Below, one piece after another: positions 24,352 through 35,446 of a stretch of DNA of 64,000 nucleotides; position 1 is the stretch's first letter; every line of letters starts with the position of its first letter. Under the pieces are notes generated by a model. That model worked only from the letters and a program-made list of their open reading frames with translations. It was not told the DNA's origin and did not search any database. Made by a program: the position numbers and the translations under genes. The stretch comes from Punica granatum (taxonomy: Eukaryota; Streptophyta; Magnoliopsida; Myrtales; Lythraceae), in contig NC_045127.1 of assembly GCF_007655135.1 (NCBI RefSeq), forward strand, positions 43,163,538-43,227,537, written 5' to 3'.

Positions 24352-25070
24352 CTTACCTCTTTTTTGTTTTAGGAAATTGTTCCATGTTTTGCATCTTCAA
24401 TATTTTTGCAGCTTCCAGAACTTTCGTCTCTCTTCTTTCATTAGCATTACGTATCTTACTGTATATTTCCCCTTGATTATATTCACCATCTGTACAATTT
24501 GATTGAATGAATACACGAAGAATATTATTTTCCCATCTCCGATGTGTTTTATAAAGCTAGTCGATCTTGTTGATTAAAGGAACTCTAACATAAGGAAGCT
24601 TATCTCTCAAAATACTGGAAATAAAGGCGGCCCAATTGATCATTCAAGGGCCACGGATTATCGGTCTCGGGAGCCCCCGTCTTCCGAGAAGCTCAGTCAA
24701 GCATCAACTGCTTCTCGCTCTCACCCTCTTCGTTCCATGAATTGCTGAAGCTGTCTCTCACCTTGCATTCTGTTAACTCCGTCTCTAATCCCCCCATGTT
24801 GTTCAAAGGGGAAGTGCTGGTGAAGACTTGGATTGTGGATATGTATAGGACGTAGTACTGGACCAGAGCCTCAGCGCTGTTGGTAAGGATCGGGACGCCA
24901 GCACCGTCGTATCATAATACTGCCAGAGATAGCTCTGTCAAGTAATCAATCTTCTGCCTCTCCCAATCCGTGGTAATACTCGACCCGAACATCAACGAGG
25001 AGTCCAGCAGCTCAAAGAAGGAAATCGCGGGTTTGTTTCCTTTTCCGAGACATAGATGAACCTGGGCGTT
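24352..25070 (-). pseudogene. Unrecognised coding-like remnant
   Basis: Minus-strand sequence with coding character in two parts. About 25070-24715 reads NKPAISFFELLDSSLMFGSS, TTDWERQKIDYLTELSLAVL, stop, then GVPILTNSAEALVQYYVLYI. About 24640-24352 reads AAFISSILRDKLPYVRVPLI, NKID, stop, LYKTHRRWENNILRVFIQSN, and ends LKMQNMEQFPKTKKR before GGTAAGC, a good splice donor. Each part has an in-frame stop. I do not recognise the family. It may be two exons of one dead gene or two unrelated gene pieces. No promoter, start or full intron is visible. Confidence 0.4.
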
Positions 25071-25233
25071 AGCTTTGTTTGGAAGAGAATGTTACATGGA
25101 GCCAAGATTGGAAATACAATTTCTTCACATAGGATATCTCATTGTTGCGCAGAGAATGAGGATGGGGAATTGCATACATGGAAAACATCCAAGGCAAGGA
25201 TAGGATGTCCAGGGAAAGGAGAAGAAATAATGG

Positions 25234-26061
25234 TGACATCTCCCATATTTGCTATGTCTTACTTTTGTTAATTAATCTTTATTAGGCTACTAAAATACCT
25301 AAATAAATGGAAAATATTTTCCATTGTCCTAGGTTTAGCTAGTTACTTATTTGACTAGATTATTTCCCATTTTTTATAGTCTTGGGTGGTACATTAGCTT
25401 CAGTCTATTTAAGTCAAGTCCATCTATTATTGTTCCCCCTTCGACATATCAATCAAACACGCACTTATCTTTTCTATCCTCACTTATTGCCATTTGCACT
25501 TTCAATATCTCTTTTTTCTCGCACCTTTACATTCCATGCACTAAATTGCTTTCCAGAGCAACGTTATTGACCTTCCAGGGTCACCAATTACCGATTCATC
25601 GATCAAGGCTAATATGGACTTTCGGGTCGAATTAGTTATCAAGCTAAGGTTCTGGCCTTAGCTTAATTCCTTCGGCTATCAGTAGCCGAAACCCGCTAGC
25701 TCACGGGCCTCATAGTATCGTGACTCGCCAGTTACGAGGTCGGCTTCGGGGCCATCTCCTTCTAAGAGTCGAGCTTCACAATCGCGCGCACATTGGAGAA
25801 CCAAAGCGGTCTTTCCCTTGTGGCCACGACATCGTCTGCATCTAATCCGATCATCACGCACCCAACCTACTCATCTCCGAGGAAACCTAGCCGCCGGTTA
25901 GTCCTTTAGACCTCAGGGACCAAGGTGCTACACACTAGACCGGCGAGGACGGCTGGTGGTTCTGTCTCTCACGACCTTGGGACTGTATCTTGGTATGTCT
26001 GACAACCGAACTGCCATGCGTGTCTGCTGGAGAGCTCTTACGGAACATTTTGGACGAAACA
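25234..26061 (+). repeat. LTR of a second Ty3/gypsy-type element
   Basis: The right end is placed from a typical LTR-to-primer-site transition: ...GAAACA, a six-base spacer, then TGGCACGCCTGGTAGGACC at 26068, followed by CACCGTG, as in many plant gypsy elements. A TATTTAAG box at about 25405, with a pyrimidine-rich stretch after it, would suit an LTR promoter. The left end (near GGTGACATCTCCC) is a guess. No matching second LTR is in the window, so the element is truncated. Confidence 0.5.
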
Positions 26062-26700
26062 AATTTCTGGCACGCCTGGTAGGACCCACCGTGCAGTGAT
26101 ATATGCCCGTGCTGTCCTGCTCTGCAAGTAAACGTGCCGAGATGTCTATTAAGATCCGCGAGGATGAAGACCCTCTTAATAGTAAGACTGAAGAGCCACC
26201 TCAAATCATCGAAGGTGGTGGTCTTACCGACGAAAGGGTCAACAAAGAGAATGATGCCCTGAGAATTGTAAGGGACCAGATTAAGAGCCTTCAAGAAGAA
26301 GAAGCGAGGCTCGAAAAACGAAACGGGAGACAGCCTGAGGTTAGTCCTCAGTCGTTAACTGAATATCGGAGATCGTGAGAATGCAAATGGAACAGTTTTT
26401 CGCTTCGAGGGAGGTAGGAAGCTCATTTAATCTTGGCCGCAGTATGACGAGCTGGCAAATCAGACGTCTTCTTAGCTTCATTCTCCTAGAGGTTCACTAC
26501 CATATGTGACAGCGGCCTTCCAGTCACTCAGGCATACTCCATGCCTGACCCAAAGGTGCTTCTAGCAACTCAGGTTCCTGATGTACCTTAGGCGCAACTG
26601 CCAACAACTACTGACATGTTGGCCACTGACGTAGCGAGATAAACGTAACTGACAAGGATTAGGCGGCAATAATCTTTAACACACCCAAAAGGGTCACATC
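26062..26700 (+). pseudogene. Truncated gypsy leader and gag start
   Basis: After the primer-binding-like site, a 78-codon frame from MSIKIREDEDPLNS (within 26103-26378) has a Glu/Lys-rich, coiled-coil-like stretch (DALRIVRDQIKSLQEEEARL) typical of plant gypsy gag N-termini. It stops at 26376-26378. The following 300 bases keep a gag-leader look but are full of stops, and no pol follows. This is a 5' end remnant. Confidence 0.5.
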
Positions 26701-26736
26701 CTAGAATGACAACCTTCACATAATGGTTTAATATTT

Positions 26737-27821
26737 GAGAAAACTATCAATTTGGTATTCGAAAGATTATATTACCATTAATTTAGTACTTCAAATATTT
26801 TTGCCATCAATATAGTCCACTAAAGATCATTATGTTGGACAAATTAGTTCTCCGTTAAAAAGACGTTAGAATCCCTTAACTACATCAAATAATTTCTAAA
26901 AAATAAAAATATAAAAGAAGAAGAGAATGAAGAAGGAAGCTATGTGTTCATCGCCTTTTCAATTTCGTGTCCGTAGATGGAGAGAGATATGTTTATGTTG
27001 CGATAAGGTAGCCTACTTCCAAGCAGTAACCGCCGTCGAAGATCCCGACCTTTGCATTGAAATCTTACAAGCACATGGCTAGGATCTCGAGCTCGCGATC
27101 TCCTCCTTCACTAGCACCAATCTCTCTGATTATTCCCTTGCCTCCCCCTCCGAGCCACAGCCTAATTCCAGACCCTCGAGCTCTGACTCTTCCCGAGTCG
27201 AGAAGCCTTTGTTGCTCGTCGGTGCCATCGCCGTGGGGCCAAGCTTGACGTGGAACTCACCACCTTGCCTATTTCAATCATCTTCGAGGCGGCCTAGGGT
27301 TAGTTTTTGGAGCGATCAGGTTCGGAATGTGAGTCACTGGTAGCGTTCTGTTATATTCCCTCAGGATGATAGGGATTGGGTCAGGTATAGGTCGGTCAAG
27401 CGACTCCTCTGCTAGATGAGTCTCCATCCCACCCGTCGCATCGAAGGCAATGGACTCTGTGGTTGCATTTGAGAGGGAGTATGGATGCTCTTTAGAAGTC
27501 GTCTTCGAGAGTTTCATTTAGGTTTCATGGGGGCAAACCTTGGGCCCGCTCTTGTCGGCCACCGGAGATAGGCAGCTGTCTCCGGCGACCTTCTTTGGAG
27601 GATGTGGGCGGCGAGAGCGGCCCTGAGTCTGTCTCAAAGAATTTTTTATTTTAATTTTTTAGAAATTATTGAGGGAGTTAAGGGATTCTAACGATCTTTT
27701 TGACGGAGGACTAATTTGTCCAATGGAATGATCTTTAGAGGACCATAATGATAGCAAAAATCTTTGAAGGACCAAATTGATGGTAATATGATCTTTCAAG
27801 GACCAAATCGATAGTTTTCTC
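26737..27821 (+). mobile_element. Pack-MULE (Mutator-like, non-autonomous)
   Basis: Terminal inverted repeats of roughly 170 bp: left 26737-26910 starts GAGAAAACTATCAATTTGGT, and the right end, read inward from 27821, starts GAGAAAACTATCGATTTGGT and stays similar (about 85 percent by eye). Flanks TTAATATTT (26728-26736) and TTAATCTTA (27822-27830) agree at 7 of 9 bases, which fits the 9-bp duplication of Mutator-like elements. No transposase is present. The GC-richer centre carries a host gene fragment, which is what defines a Pack-MULE. Confidence 0.8.
27003..27530 (+). pseudogene. Captured PUX10/FAF2-like UBX-protein fragment
   Basis: Plus strand reads VAYFQAVTAVEDPDLCIEIL, then QAHG, stop, DLELAISSFTSTN. 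This is a UBA domain matching the start of plant PUX10-type proteins, which bind ubiquitin and CDC48 and sit on lipid droplets or ER. After a Ser/Pro-rich linker it continues, with a frameshift, as LTTLPISII, then LGLVFGAIRFGM, stop, VTGSVLLYSLRMIGIG. That corresponds to the family's hydrophobic membrane hairpin. Then MDSVVAFEREYGCSLEVV follows, the start of the next domain. TAG at HG-DLEL and TGA at GM-VTG both replace Trp. The thioredoxin-like and UBX domains are absent. It reads without evident introns, so either the source exons are contiguous or a processed copy was taken. Identification is from recalled family sequence. Confidence 0.7.
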
Positions 27822-27830
27822 TTAATCTTA

Positions 27831-28408
27831 CGTTATCTTCAGGAACCCCATCAACACCGAGCTGTGGCCGATAAGTGACTTCTTGGGATAACATTGATAT
27901 TCTCCTTAATTTCAACCATTGATGTAGTATATGGTAAACTACATGCAAATCACAATGCTTTTATTAGGCTGTATTTAGTTTTATATAATCTATATAGTAG
28001 GGGATGTATAGATAACATATATATTCTACTGAATCTTCTGGACTTGTGTATAAAATTTTCTTAGTCTAAATGATCGGCTATATTTCACTATATATTCTAA
28101 ATGCTCATATTAAACTATATTCCACTAATATGGTCCTATTAGAAATATATTCCGATGCATATTATACTTTCCCGAATTCCACTAATATACCCCTATTTGG
28201 AAATATATTGCATCATGTACTCCAATTTGCCTAATTATACTCCTTAATGAATATATAAAAATTTCCTTATTGTTAACAATGGCGTGGCATCGTAAGTGGT
28301 TGACCACCCAAGGCCTTGTCTTTCGCAAAAAGTAAAATTTCCCTTTGATTGCCTCTCTTTGTTCAATTCGTGTTGCAAGTATATACAAACGGCAATATAA
28401 ACAAACAA
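27831..28408. other. AT-rich intergenic, no gene
   Basis: Short local repeats of a CCACTAATAT / GAAATATATT type at about 28080-28210. Overlapping minus ORFs 28182-28388 and 28244-28477 have no family resemblance. Confidence 0.5.
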
Positions 28409-28651
28409 TATTATATAAATGGGAATTTGATTGTGGTTAATATTATAAGAATATATTTGCCCATATGCAAAGGGCAACTCTATAAATATTATAAACCCTC
28501 GTTAATATTATTTTCTAACTCTATATTTTGCTGCAATATACATGAACGACAATTCAATTGTTACAATATAAAAAATTTCCTGAATAGCAGCTAATGTGTA
28601 TAGTATATATTCTGTTGGGCTATATGTAATAATATATATTTTATTGCATAA
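28409..28651. repeat. Flank repeat S, left copy
   Basis: 243 bp, TATTATATAAATGGGAATTT to TTTTATTGCATAA, ending exactly where the Helitron-like element starts. It matches 31759-32005 along its whole length at roughly 85-90 percent by eye. Confidence 0.8.
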
Positions 28652-29300
28652 CTAGGGGACAATCCGCACATTGCGTAATATCTAAAATTAAATACATTAC
28701 ATATTTTTCAAAAAAATTATGAATTAAGAAGTTATTTCACTTGAAAAGTAAATGAGTTTATTGAAGGATCGCCGACCTTTCATAAATAATCGGGGTTTTG
28801 ATATGCTAAGTAGGATTTTTATATCCTAAGTCGATCACACAATTTAAGATTAATATCTCAAAAAAGTAAAATAATGTGCCGGATTTTCAAAAATGGAAAA
28901 ATAATTTTAAGTGAAAAAACAAATGTGTAGGATTTCCAAATATAGTAAGCCGCACAATCTTAAATAATTATTTTAGAAAAGCAAATAACAGGAAAAGAGA
29001 ATTATTTGGTACATAGTCGAGGAAAATTACTGATTTCCTTCGCGATAATTATCATAAATAAAACTTATCAATGGAATTGTCAATTTTGATTCAATGCTGG
29101 GTGGCTAATAAATAAATAAGTTCAAACAATTGTTTTGTTAAAAAAAAAAAGATAATTACTCTAGGAAATTGAAGTAGTTAGAGAAATAATTATTTAAGAT
29201 AATTATATTTGAAAAAGTAAATTTATTCTTGTTTACAAAATTACTAATTTCGATTTAGTGATATGTATAGACATTTTTTTGCTGACTATTATAAACATAA

Positions 29301-29714
29301 GGGGTTTTTACCCCAAATGGCCCATGGTTTATGTATTTTGTCAAATCTATCCCATGTTTTTTTTGTCAGCTATATCACATGATTTACATTTTGCTTCAAA
29401 TCTATCCTGCTGTTATATCTCCGTCAATGTCTAACGGTTTTGCTACAGTAACTCTTTTTATCCGAAATAGATTTGAGAAAAAATTAAAATCATGGAATAG
29501 TTTTAATGAAATAATTAAAATCATATGATAGATTTGGGACAAAATTGAAACCATGGGATAGATATGGAGCCTACTAACGTTTCATTAACGGACAACAAAA
29601 ACGACGGGATAGATTTCGAGCAAAATGTAAACCATGAGATATATTTGACAAAAAAAAGTATAGAATAGATTTAACAAAACGCATAAACCATGAGTCATTT
29701 GGCGTAAAAACCCC
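29301..29714. mobile_element. MULE-type MITE inside the Helitron
   Basis: 414 bp with long inverted ends: GGGGTTTTTACCCCAAATGG on the left against GGGGTTTTTACGCCAAATGA read inward from the right. The arms contain related CAAATCTATCCCATG-like repeats. An exact 9-bp duplication, TAAACATAA, flanks it at 29292-29300 and 29715-29723. Both features fit a Mutator-type miniature element. It has no coding capacity. Confidence 0.85.
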
Positions 29715-29751
29715 TAAACATAAACATAAATTAGAAAATATCTCTACTTTG

Positions 29752-30110
29752 TTAGTTAATGTATTTATCGAATAGTATATACTGAAAATTTGCATATATT
29801 AACATATCTCTACTTTGTTAGCATAAAAAATTTTTAGGAAAAAAAGATAATATCCCTAAAAAGCTATATTATAATTACAATTTAGGAAAGTTTAATTTAC
29901 AATGTATATTACAAAACATAAAATCATAAAAGGTCAATGAATTACATTTATTGACGTATTTATCGGATAGTGTATATTGAAAATTTGCATATACTAACAT
30001 ATGTCTGCTTTGTTATCTTAAGAAATTTAAGAAAAAAGATAATATCCAAAAAAACTATATTATAATTATAAATTAAGAGTTTAATTTATAATCTATATTA
30101 TCTATCTATA
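29752..30110. repeat. Direct duplication, about 200-bp unit
   Basis: 29752-29905 and 29950-30105 share TTTATCG(A/G)ATAGT, GAAAATTTGCATATA, TAACATAT, GATAATATCC and TATATTATAATTA in the same order. It is internal to the Helitron-like element. Confidence 0.7.
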
Positions 30111-30254
30111 TTACAACAAAGAAATTTTGAGGAGGAAAAAACTTATAATATTTTTTGGATCACAAAGTTGAAGTGTATATCTATGTGTATATATATATAT
30201 ATATATGACAATAATATAAAAGGTAAAATTTTCTCCAAAAATATAGAAAATAAT

Positions 30255-30475
30255 TAATATTGATTTTTGAATAAAATAATTTTTGAAACTCCAAAGATTA
30301 GATGGATCATCACCTATCAAGAAAAAGTTGGTAAATTGTTAAAAAAATTAATAATGAATCCAACAAACATATTGAAGAAAATAATTAATATGAAATTTTG
30401 AATAAAATAATTTCTGAAACTCCGAAGATTAGATGAACTATCACCTATCAAGAAAAAGTTCTTAAATTATGTTCT
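30255..30475. repeat. Tandem duplication, about 125-bp unit
   Basis: Two units share TTTTGAATAAAATAATTT, GAAACTCC, AAGATTAGATG and the segment CACCTATCAAGAAAAAGTT. The second follows a short AT spacer. Confidence 0.7.
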
Positions 30476-31284
30476 ATATTGTGAACTTTATCATGAAAAT
30501 TTTAAAAAAAATTAAGAAAGAATCCTACAAACGTACTGATCTTGTCAACATTTTTTGAATTCGTTATTTCTTGCGTTTATAGTATAATATGATCATGTAA
30601 TCTTATTCTAATTGTTCATGTATTATTTTAGATTCTAATTCTCTTCACATGTGGTAAACTACTATAGCACCCCAAAATCTACTATATTATAACTTATAAA
30701 TAATCGATAAAAATATAATTCTCACGTGAAATTAAAAATAACGAACAAAGAAGATAGAGAAAATACTTACAGCTATAGATGATTGAATGAAAAATAACAC
30801 CTAAGAATTTGCTATGATGTAAATAAATAAATAATGTGAAGTCTTACGTAAAATTGAAATATAACAAAGAGAGAAGATAAAGAAAAAACTTACAGTTTTG
30901 CAGAACAACCCTTTACTCTAGAAGATTTATGTAGAATATATAGATGGACTCTAATTTTATTATAGAATGAAAATAGAAAGTTAGGAAGTTGCTGACTGAG
31001 GAAAACATCACTTTTCTTTACATGATATATCTATTAGCCATATATACTATATTCATAAAAAAAAACATAAAGAAATATTTCAATATTTATAAAAAAAGAA
31101 TTCGATGTTCCTAACATTTATAATATATATTTGAGTAAGTTTATACACATATACATATATTTCCTTAACCATATATATACTTGAAGTCATGTATATATAA
31201 TATATCATGTACATTGTTATATATATGTTTATATATATATATTTTTTATATTTTATATGTTTCTATATGTATATGTTTTTGTAT

Positions 31285-31505
31285 AAATTCCACTATATAT
31301 TCATTGTAGCAAATGAAATTTCACTAAACCAATATTGACAGCAAAAGCTCTATCTTAATATTCATTGTTCAAAACTTTCTTAATATGAATTTTTGATATA
31401 TTTAAGATATCGTGTGTAAAGATTCCACTATATATTCATTGTACCAAACGAAATTTGACTAGACCAATATTGACCGCAAAAGCTCTATCTTGATATAAAC
31501 AATTG
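31285..31505. repeat. Direct duplication, about 140-bp spacing
   Basis: CCACTATATATTCATTGTA, then AAATTT, then CCAATATTGAC and GCAAAAGCTCTATCTT occur twice, at about 31290 and 31430. Both lie near the 5' end of the Helitron-like element. Confidence 0.7.
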
Positions 31506-31758
31506 GTATATATTTCAGATATCGTGCGTAAAAACTATATCACATATATTAATAGTAGAAAGCTCTACCTTAATAGGAAATTATATATTGAAATAATGTA
31601 AATGAACATTCTTAAAAAATTGCAAAATAGAAGGTGCTATGTGTCAACATGAGAAGGCTTAGAATTTCGATGATGTGGCAACACGAGCGAATGTGATTTT
31701 AATTTTGATGAGGCGGCGGCGGGAGAGACGGGCGCATCATTTGTTATATATATATTGA

Positions 31759-32005
31759 TATTATAGAAATGGAAATTTGATTGTGATTAATATTATAAGA
31801 ATATATTTGCCCATAATGTAAGGGAAACTCTATAAATATTATAAACTCTCATTAATATTGGTTTTCAACTCTATATTTTGCTACAATATATATGAACAGT
31901 AATTTGATTGCTACAATATAAAGAATTTCATGAATGACAGCTAATGTGTTTAGTATATATTCTGTTGGGCTATATGCAAATAATATTTATATATTATTTG
32001 CATAA
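31759..32005. repeat. Flank repeat S, right copy
   Basis: 247 bp, TATTATAGAAATGGAAATTT to TTATTTGCATAA, starting exactly at the Helitron's outer boundary and pairing with 28409-28651. Confidence 0.8.
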
Positions 32006-32948
32006 TCAATGATAAAAAATTTTCTTAATACATATAAGTAATGATGTGACAAAGTAAGAGAGCCCGTTTCTTATTTTTTATGATGTGGCGCCGTGAGAAT
32101 TTGGCTCAATTTTATATAGATTTAGACGGATTCTTGACAGACCGATAGAGCATTGCATCGGCATCCGTTGGAAACCCATCAAAACAGTTTCCAATCCATT
32201 GACAGAGCATTGCATCGACAAGGCGATTCCTAATGGAATTTCGACACCATTCTGATGCATAGTTTCGTTGAAAATTGATCATTTTCTTGTAGTCTCTCTA
32301 GAGCAGGGACATTCTGGGATTTGGGGGATTGGGGGCTTGGCACCAGCCACAGTTCCCCTGATCGGAGCCGCCAGCGATACCAGATGCCGTCGACGAGCTC
32401 AATCGGAGGGTTTGTGACCGGCATCCATCCCCACCTTCCTTTTCCTACGCTCTTCATGGATTTGCTTTTTCTTTAGTTAATAAATATATATATTAAGAAA
32501 TTAAGAAACATAATAGAAAAATCGGCACAAATTCGTCATTTTAATTTCATATCCCACTTATACATCCTGTATAAGGTTATAAACACAAATTTACGATATC
32601 AAACTCCCATAAGATTTCAACCCCGTCCTACCCCGATGGAATATCCCATCTCATCCCGGCAACTAAACACAGCCTAATACTGTCGAACTCACATCAGATG
32701 CATGGACTAAACCTATATAGCTGTATAAGTATCTTTTTTTGGTTTCTTACTTTTATTAAAGAAATGGCCTTGCAGTGGCAGGTATGCTCCATCGGTTTGT
32801 TATGGTTCTTTGAGTTCATATCATTAAAAGCATTTAGACCAACAAAATAACTTATGAACTTAATTGCCGCCATTTACTTTTGGAGAAGCACATCCATATT
32901 GAATTATTTATGGACCAGCAAGGAATGAATCAAACCCGGCAATGTCGA
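32006..32948. other. Intergenic; GC-richer patch, no supported gene
   Basis: A patch at about 32080-32460 is richer in GC. It contains GATGTGGCGCC and a GAGCATTGCATCG segment repeated at 32150 and 32205. A minus ORF (32230-32457) has no recognised family. It may be a Helitron-carried gene scrap. The rest is the 3' flank of the GH3 gene. Confidence 0.4.
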
Positions 32949-35446
32949 CTAAAATGCAGAGCTGAAGTAACTCTTGACAACATTCCTACATAGAATCCGC
33001 AAGACAGCATCATTCGCAGGCCCCACGCATCTCGGGGTCTTGAACTGACTGACGGCAGCTCCTAGTCCCAAGTAATGGTCTAGAATCTGCTGGAATGTCC
33101 CTCTCCTCACAACCCGGAGCTCCAGGGCCCCGATTGCATTCACCTTGCGCGAGCTCAAATAGCCTGCATCGACGAATGATCTGTCCAGGACATTGCAGCA
33201 CTCATTTAGGACTTCCTCCCTTGCTTCCCCATTGATTTCCCAGAATACAACATAGTGGCCTGGATCAGTAGACAGGTCAACGTGGCTTGTGAAGTCGACC
33301 ACCTCTAGCTTCTCCTCAGCTAATAGCTTAGCTGCTGATTCGACCGATAACTGCAGGTCCTTCTCAGTGTTCTTGTCGATGTTGATCGTGAGCAGGAGAT
33401 TTCTCCTGCAGATGAAACGAAGCTCCGGCGTGGAGTTGTGGAAGCCTGCAACTTTTACCACATCTCCGAGCCTATATCGGTAGAGTCCTGTGAACAGAGT
33501 TGGGTGTTAAAAAAATCTTAAAACGAACTTCCAACAGTGAAAGAAATTCGCAATGTGACTCAAACCGAAATTAGAGCCGGAGACAGAAACAAACAAACAC
33601 ACGCTTTCTATTTTTCCAAGGATAAGAAGTGGTCACCAGGTATACTTTCTCCCAACGATGATGACAGAAATGGACCACAAGACTCAATCAGAAAGTGAGG
33701 TCCGAAGAATTGGGCGAACATAAACGTGCCAATTGCCGCAATTTAAAAGCAGTAAGCGTGTCGAAAATTCAGATGTGTGATTTAGACCATTCATGTCTCA
33801 TGAACATGTCAATTCTTGAATAGATCCATTGGGCAACTTCTTTATACTGCTCATACTTTCAGATTATACCAGAAGATATATATGTTTCTCATGCTAGAAA
33901 TATCATAGCTTGGAAGCAAACTGCCAAACAGAATGAATTTCAGATTTTGAATAAATTCGATACCTGCAAAATTGGTGACAAGGATTTCATACTCTTCTCC
34001 AACCTTCACTTCGGTCAAACCCACTGGACTGGGCTCCACAGCCCCACCGCGCTCACTTAACGGGATGAACTCGAAATACCCAATGTTTGGAAGCACTGCG
34101 AAAGTGACTTGCTCAGGAGGAAGATTTGGGTTAACATTAGCTCCGATCCATCCTTCGGATGATCCATAATCAGCACTTAGCAGGGGTAAACCCCCAGCAT
34201 AAAGTCTCAGTTTCCCCAAGTAAGGTTCCATGGATCCAGTCATTATCCCATAGACATACTTGGCATTCGGGAAGAGTGTAGGTATGAGTCCATACCAATT
34301 AGTCAAACCAGAGCATTTTTCATGTATCAGATCAGCCAGTAAAGGATCCGGTTTGAGGAGTTTCGACATAGCAGCTCGAATGGAAGGAGCAGTGATCCGA
34401 CCACTGAGGACCCCTGTCCGGATATCACCACAGAGCTCTTCCCAGACAGATTCAAATGTCCGGAACGCGTGGACAATGCTGTGGGCGAATGTGGAGGACA
34501 CGAACTGGACTTCATCCCGGAATAGGAGGCCACACAAGAGGTGGCAGTAGAGAGACTGGTGAAAGTCAGGACCGAATATAACCTCATCGGGGCTACAGCA
34601 CTGGGACTGAATCGCCGTCATCGTGCTTTTGTACTGAGAACTTCGGAACACATTGGTTGTGGCAGTTCCAGCATTTAGACCGCCCTTTGTCTTGAACTGT
34701 TTGCTACTGTACACGAATTGCAAGGCCTTCCCACACCCGATCGGGTACTCCCTGCGGGGTGGACGAGAGGTAACTCTTGTCTTATCACCAGCCATAATTT
34801 CAAGGAAACTAAATACATGTATCTAAGTAAAACCAAATTACACAGTAACAAAAATTCCGAAAATTCCCCAATGCTGTTCTATATTTACATTCTGGAATTG
34901 CTAAAAGACCATGACCTAAGGAGCAACAATAAGTGCCATTAAAGTTACCTGTTTCTGAAGGCAAACGAGGTCCGATATATCTGCATAGTCGAGTCAACCA
35001 GTTCATCATTAAATGGCACATATTTCGGCTTTCCTTGAGTGGTCCCCGAGCTGCAAATATTATCGAATTCGTTAATAAAGCCACAATTTTCTCAACTTAA
35101 TGACAGTCTCAAGAACAATACAGCTAACAGCCGATAAGCATATTATATGTTACCTTAGTGATATAATTGTTATGGGCTTTCCTGTGAGAATGGGAGAAGA
35201 ATCACCGTCGGCAATCCTTTGGACGTAATGCTCTATATCCCCGTGGGTGACAATGGGAACGTGAGCCTTGAAGCTCTCGAGGTCCGTTCTGCCGTCAAGA
35301 CCAAGACTCAGCAGGTACTCTGCATTGCCACTCTCTTCCAGAATTCTCCTCAGAGTCTCTTTCTGGACGGCCTCCGCGTCCCTCGTCATCTCCTCGAATT
35401 CTTCTATCACTCTGTCGAGGTTTATGTCGAACATCTTCTCCAGCAT
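32949..35446 (-). CDS. GH3 acyl-acid amido synthetase, JAR1/GH3.11-like
   Basis: GH3 enzymes adenylate a small acid hormone and join it to an amino acid; JAR1 makes jasmonoyl-isoleucine in the cytosol. Coding exons by consensus splice sites are 35446-35154, 35050-34949, 34751-33964 and 33487-32949. The total is 1722 nt or 573 residues, close to JAR1, with consistent phases and no stop. It starts [20 protein letters not shown]. The ATP-binding loop [16 protein letters not shown] spans exons 1-2 near residue 96. YGSSEGWIG is near residues 327-335. [11 protein letters not shown] joins exons 3-4. The end is [10 protein letters not shown], as in JAR1. An in-frame upstream ATG at 35563 is less likely, because the family starts at MLEK and a TTACAG acceptor lies between. 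Substrate is inferred from similarity to JAR1. It is the only gene here that looks functional. Confidence 0.93.

Larger units (their letters stand above)
28652..31758 (-). mobile_element. Helitron-like element, non-autonomous
   Basis: Rolling-circle transposons start TC, end CTRR after a small hairpin, and insert between A and T. On the minus strand this block starts TCAATATATATATAAC then AAATGATGCGCCCG at 31758, and ends with a CGCAATGTGCG hairpin and GGATTGTCCCCTAG at 28652. The base before is A and the base after is T. Plant Helitrons often have very similar ends. The 3107-bp interior is AT-rich with no Rep/helicase frame, and it holds a MITE and several tandem duplications. Boundaries are good; the family call rests on terminal look alone. 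Confidence 0.62.

Noticed and set aside
27057..27517. ORFs at 27057-27248 (plus) and 27278-27517 (minus) as genes
   Set aside because: They are wrong-frame or antisense readings of the captured PUX10-like fragment.
28409..32005. S copies as LTRs of a small retrotransposon
   Set aside because: S does not start TG or end CA. The outer flanks do not match each other, and no primer site follows S.
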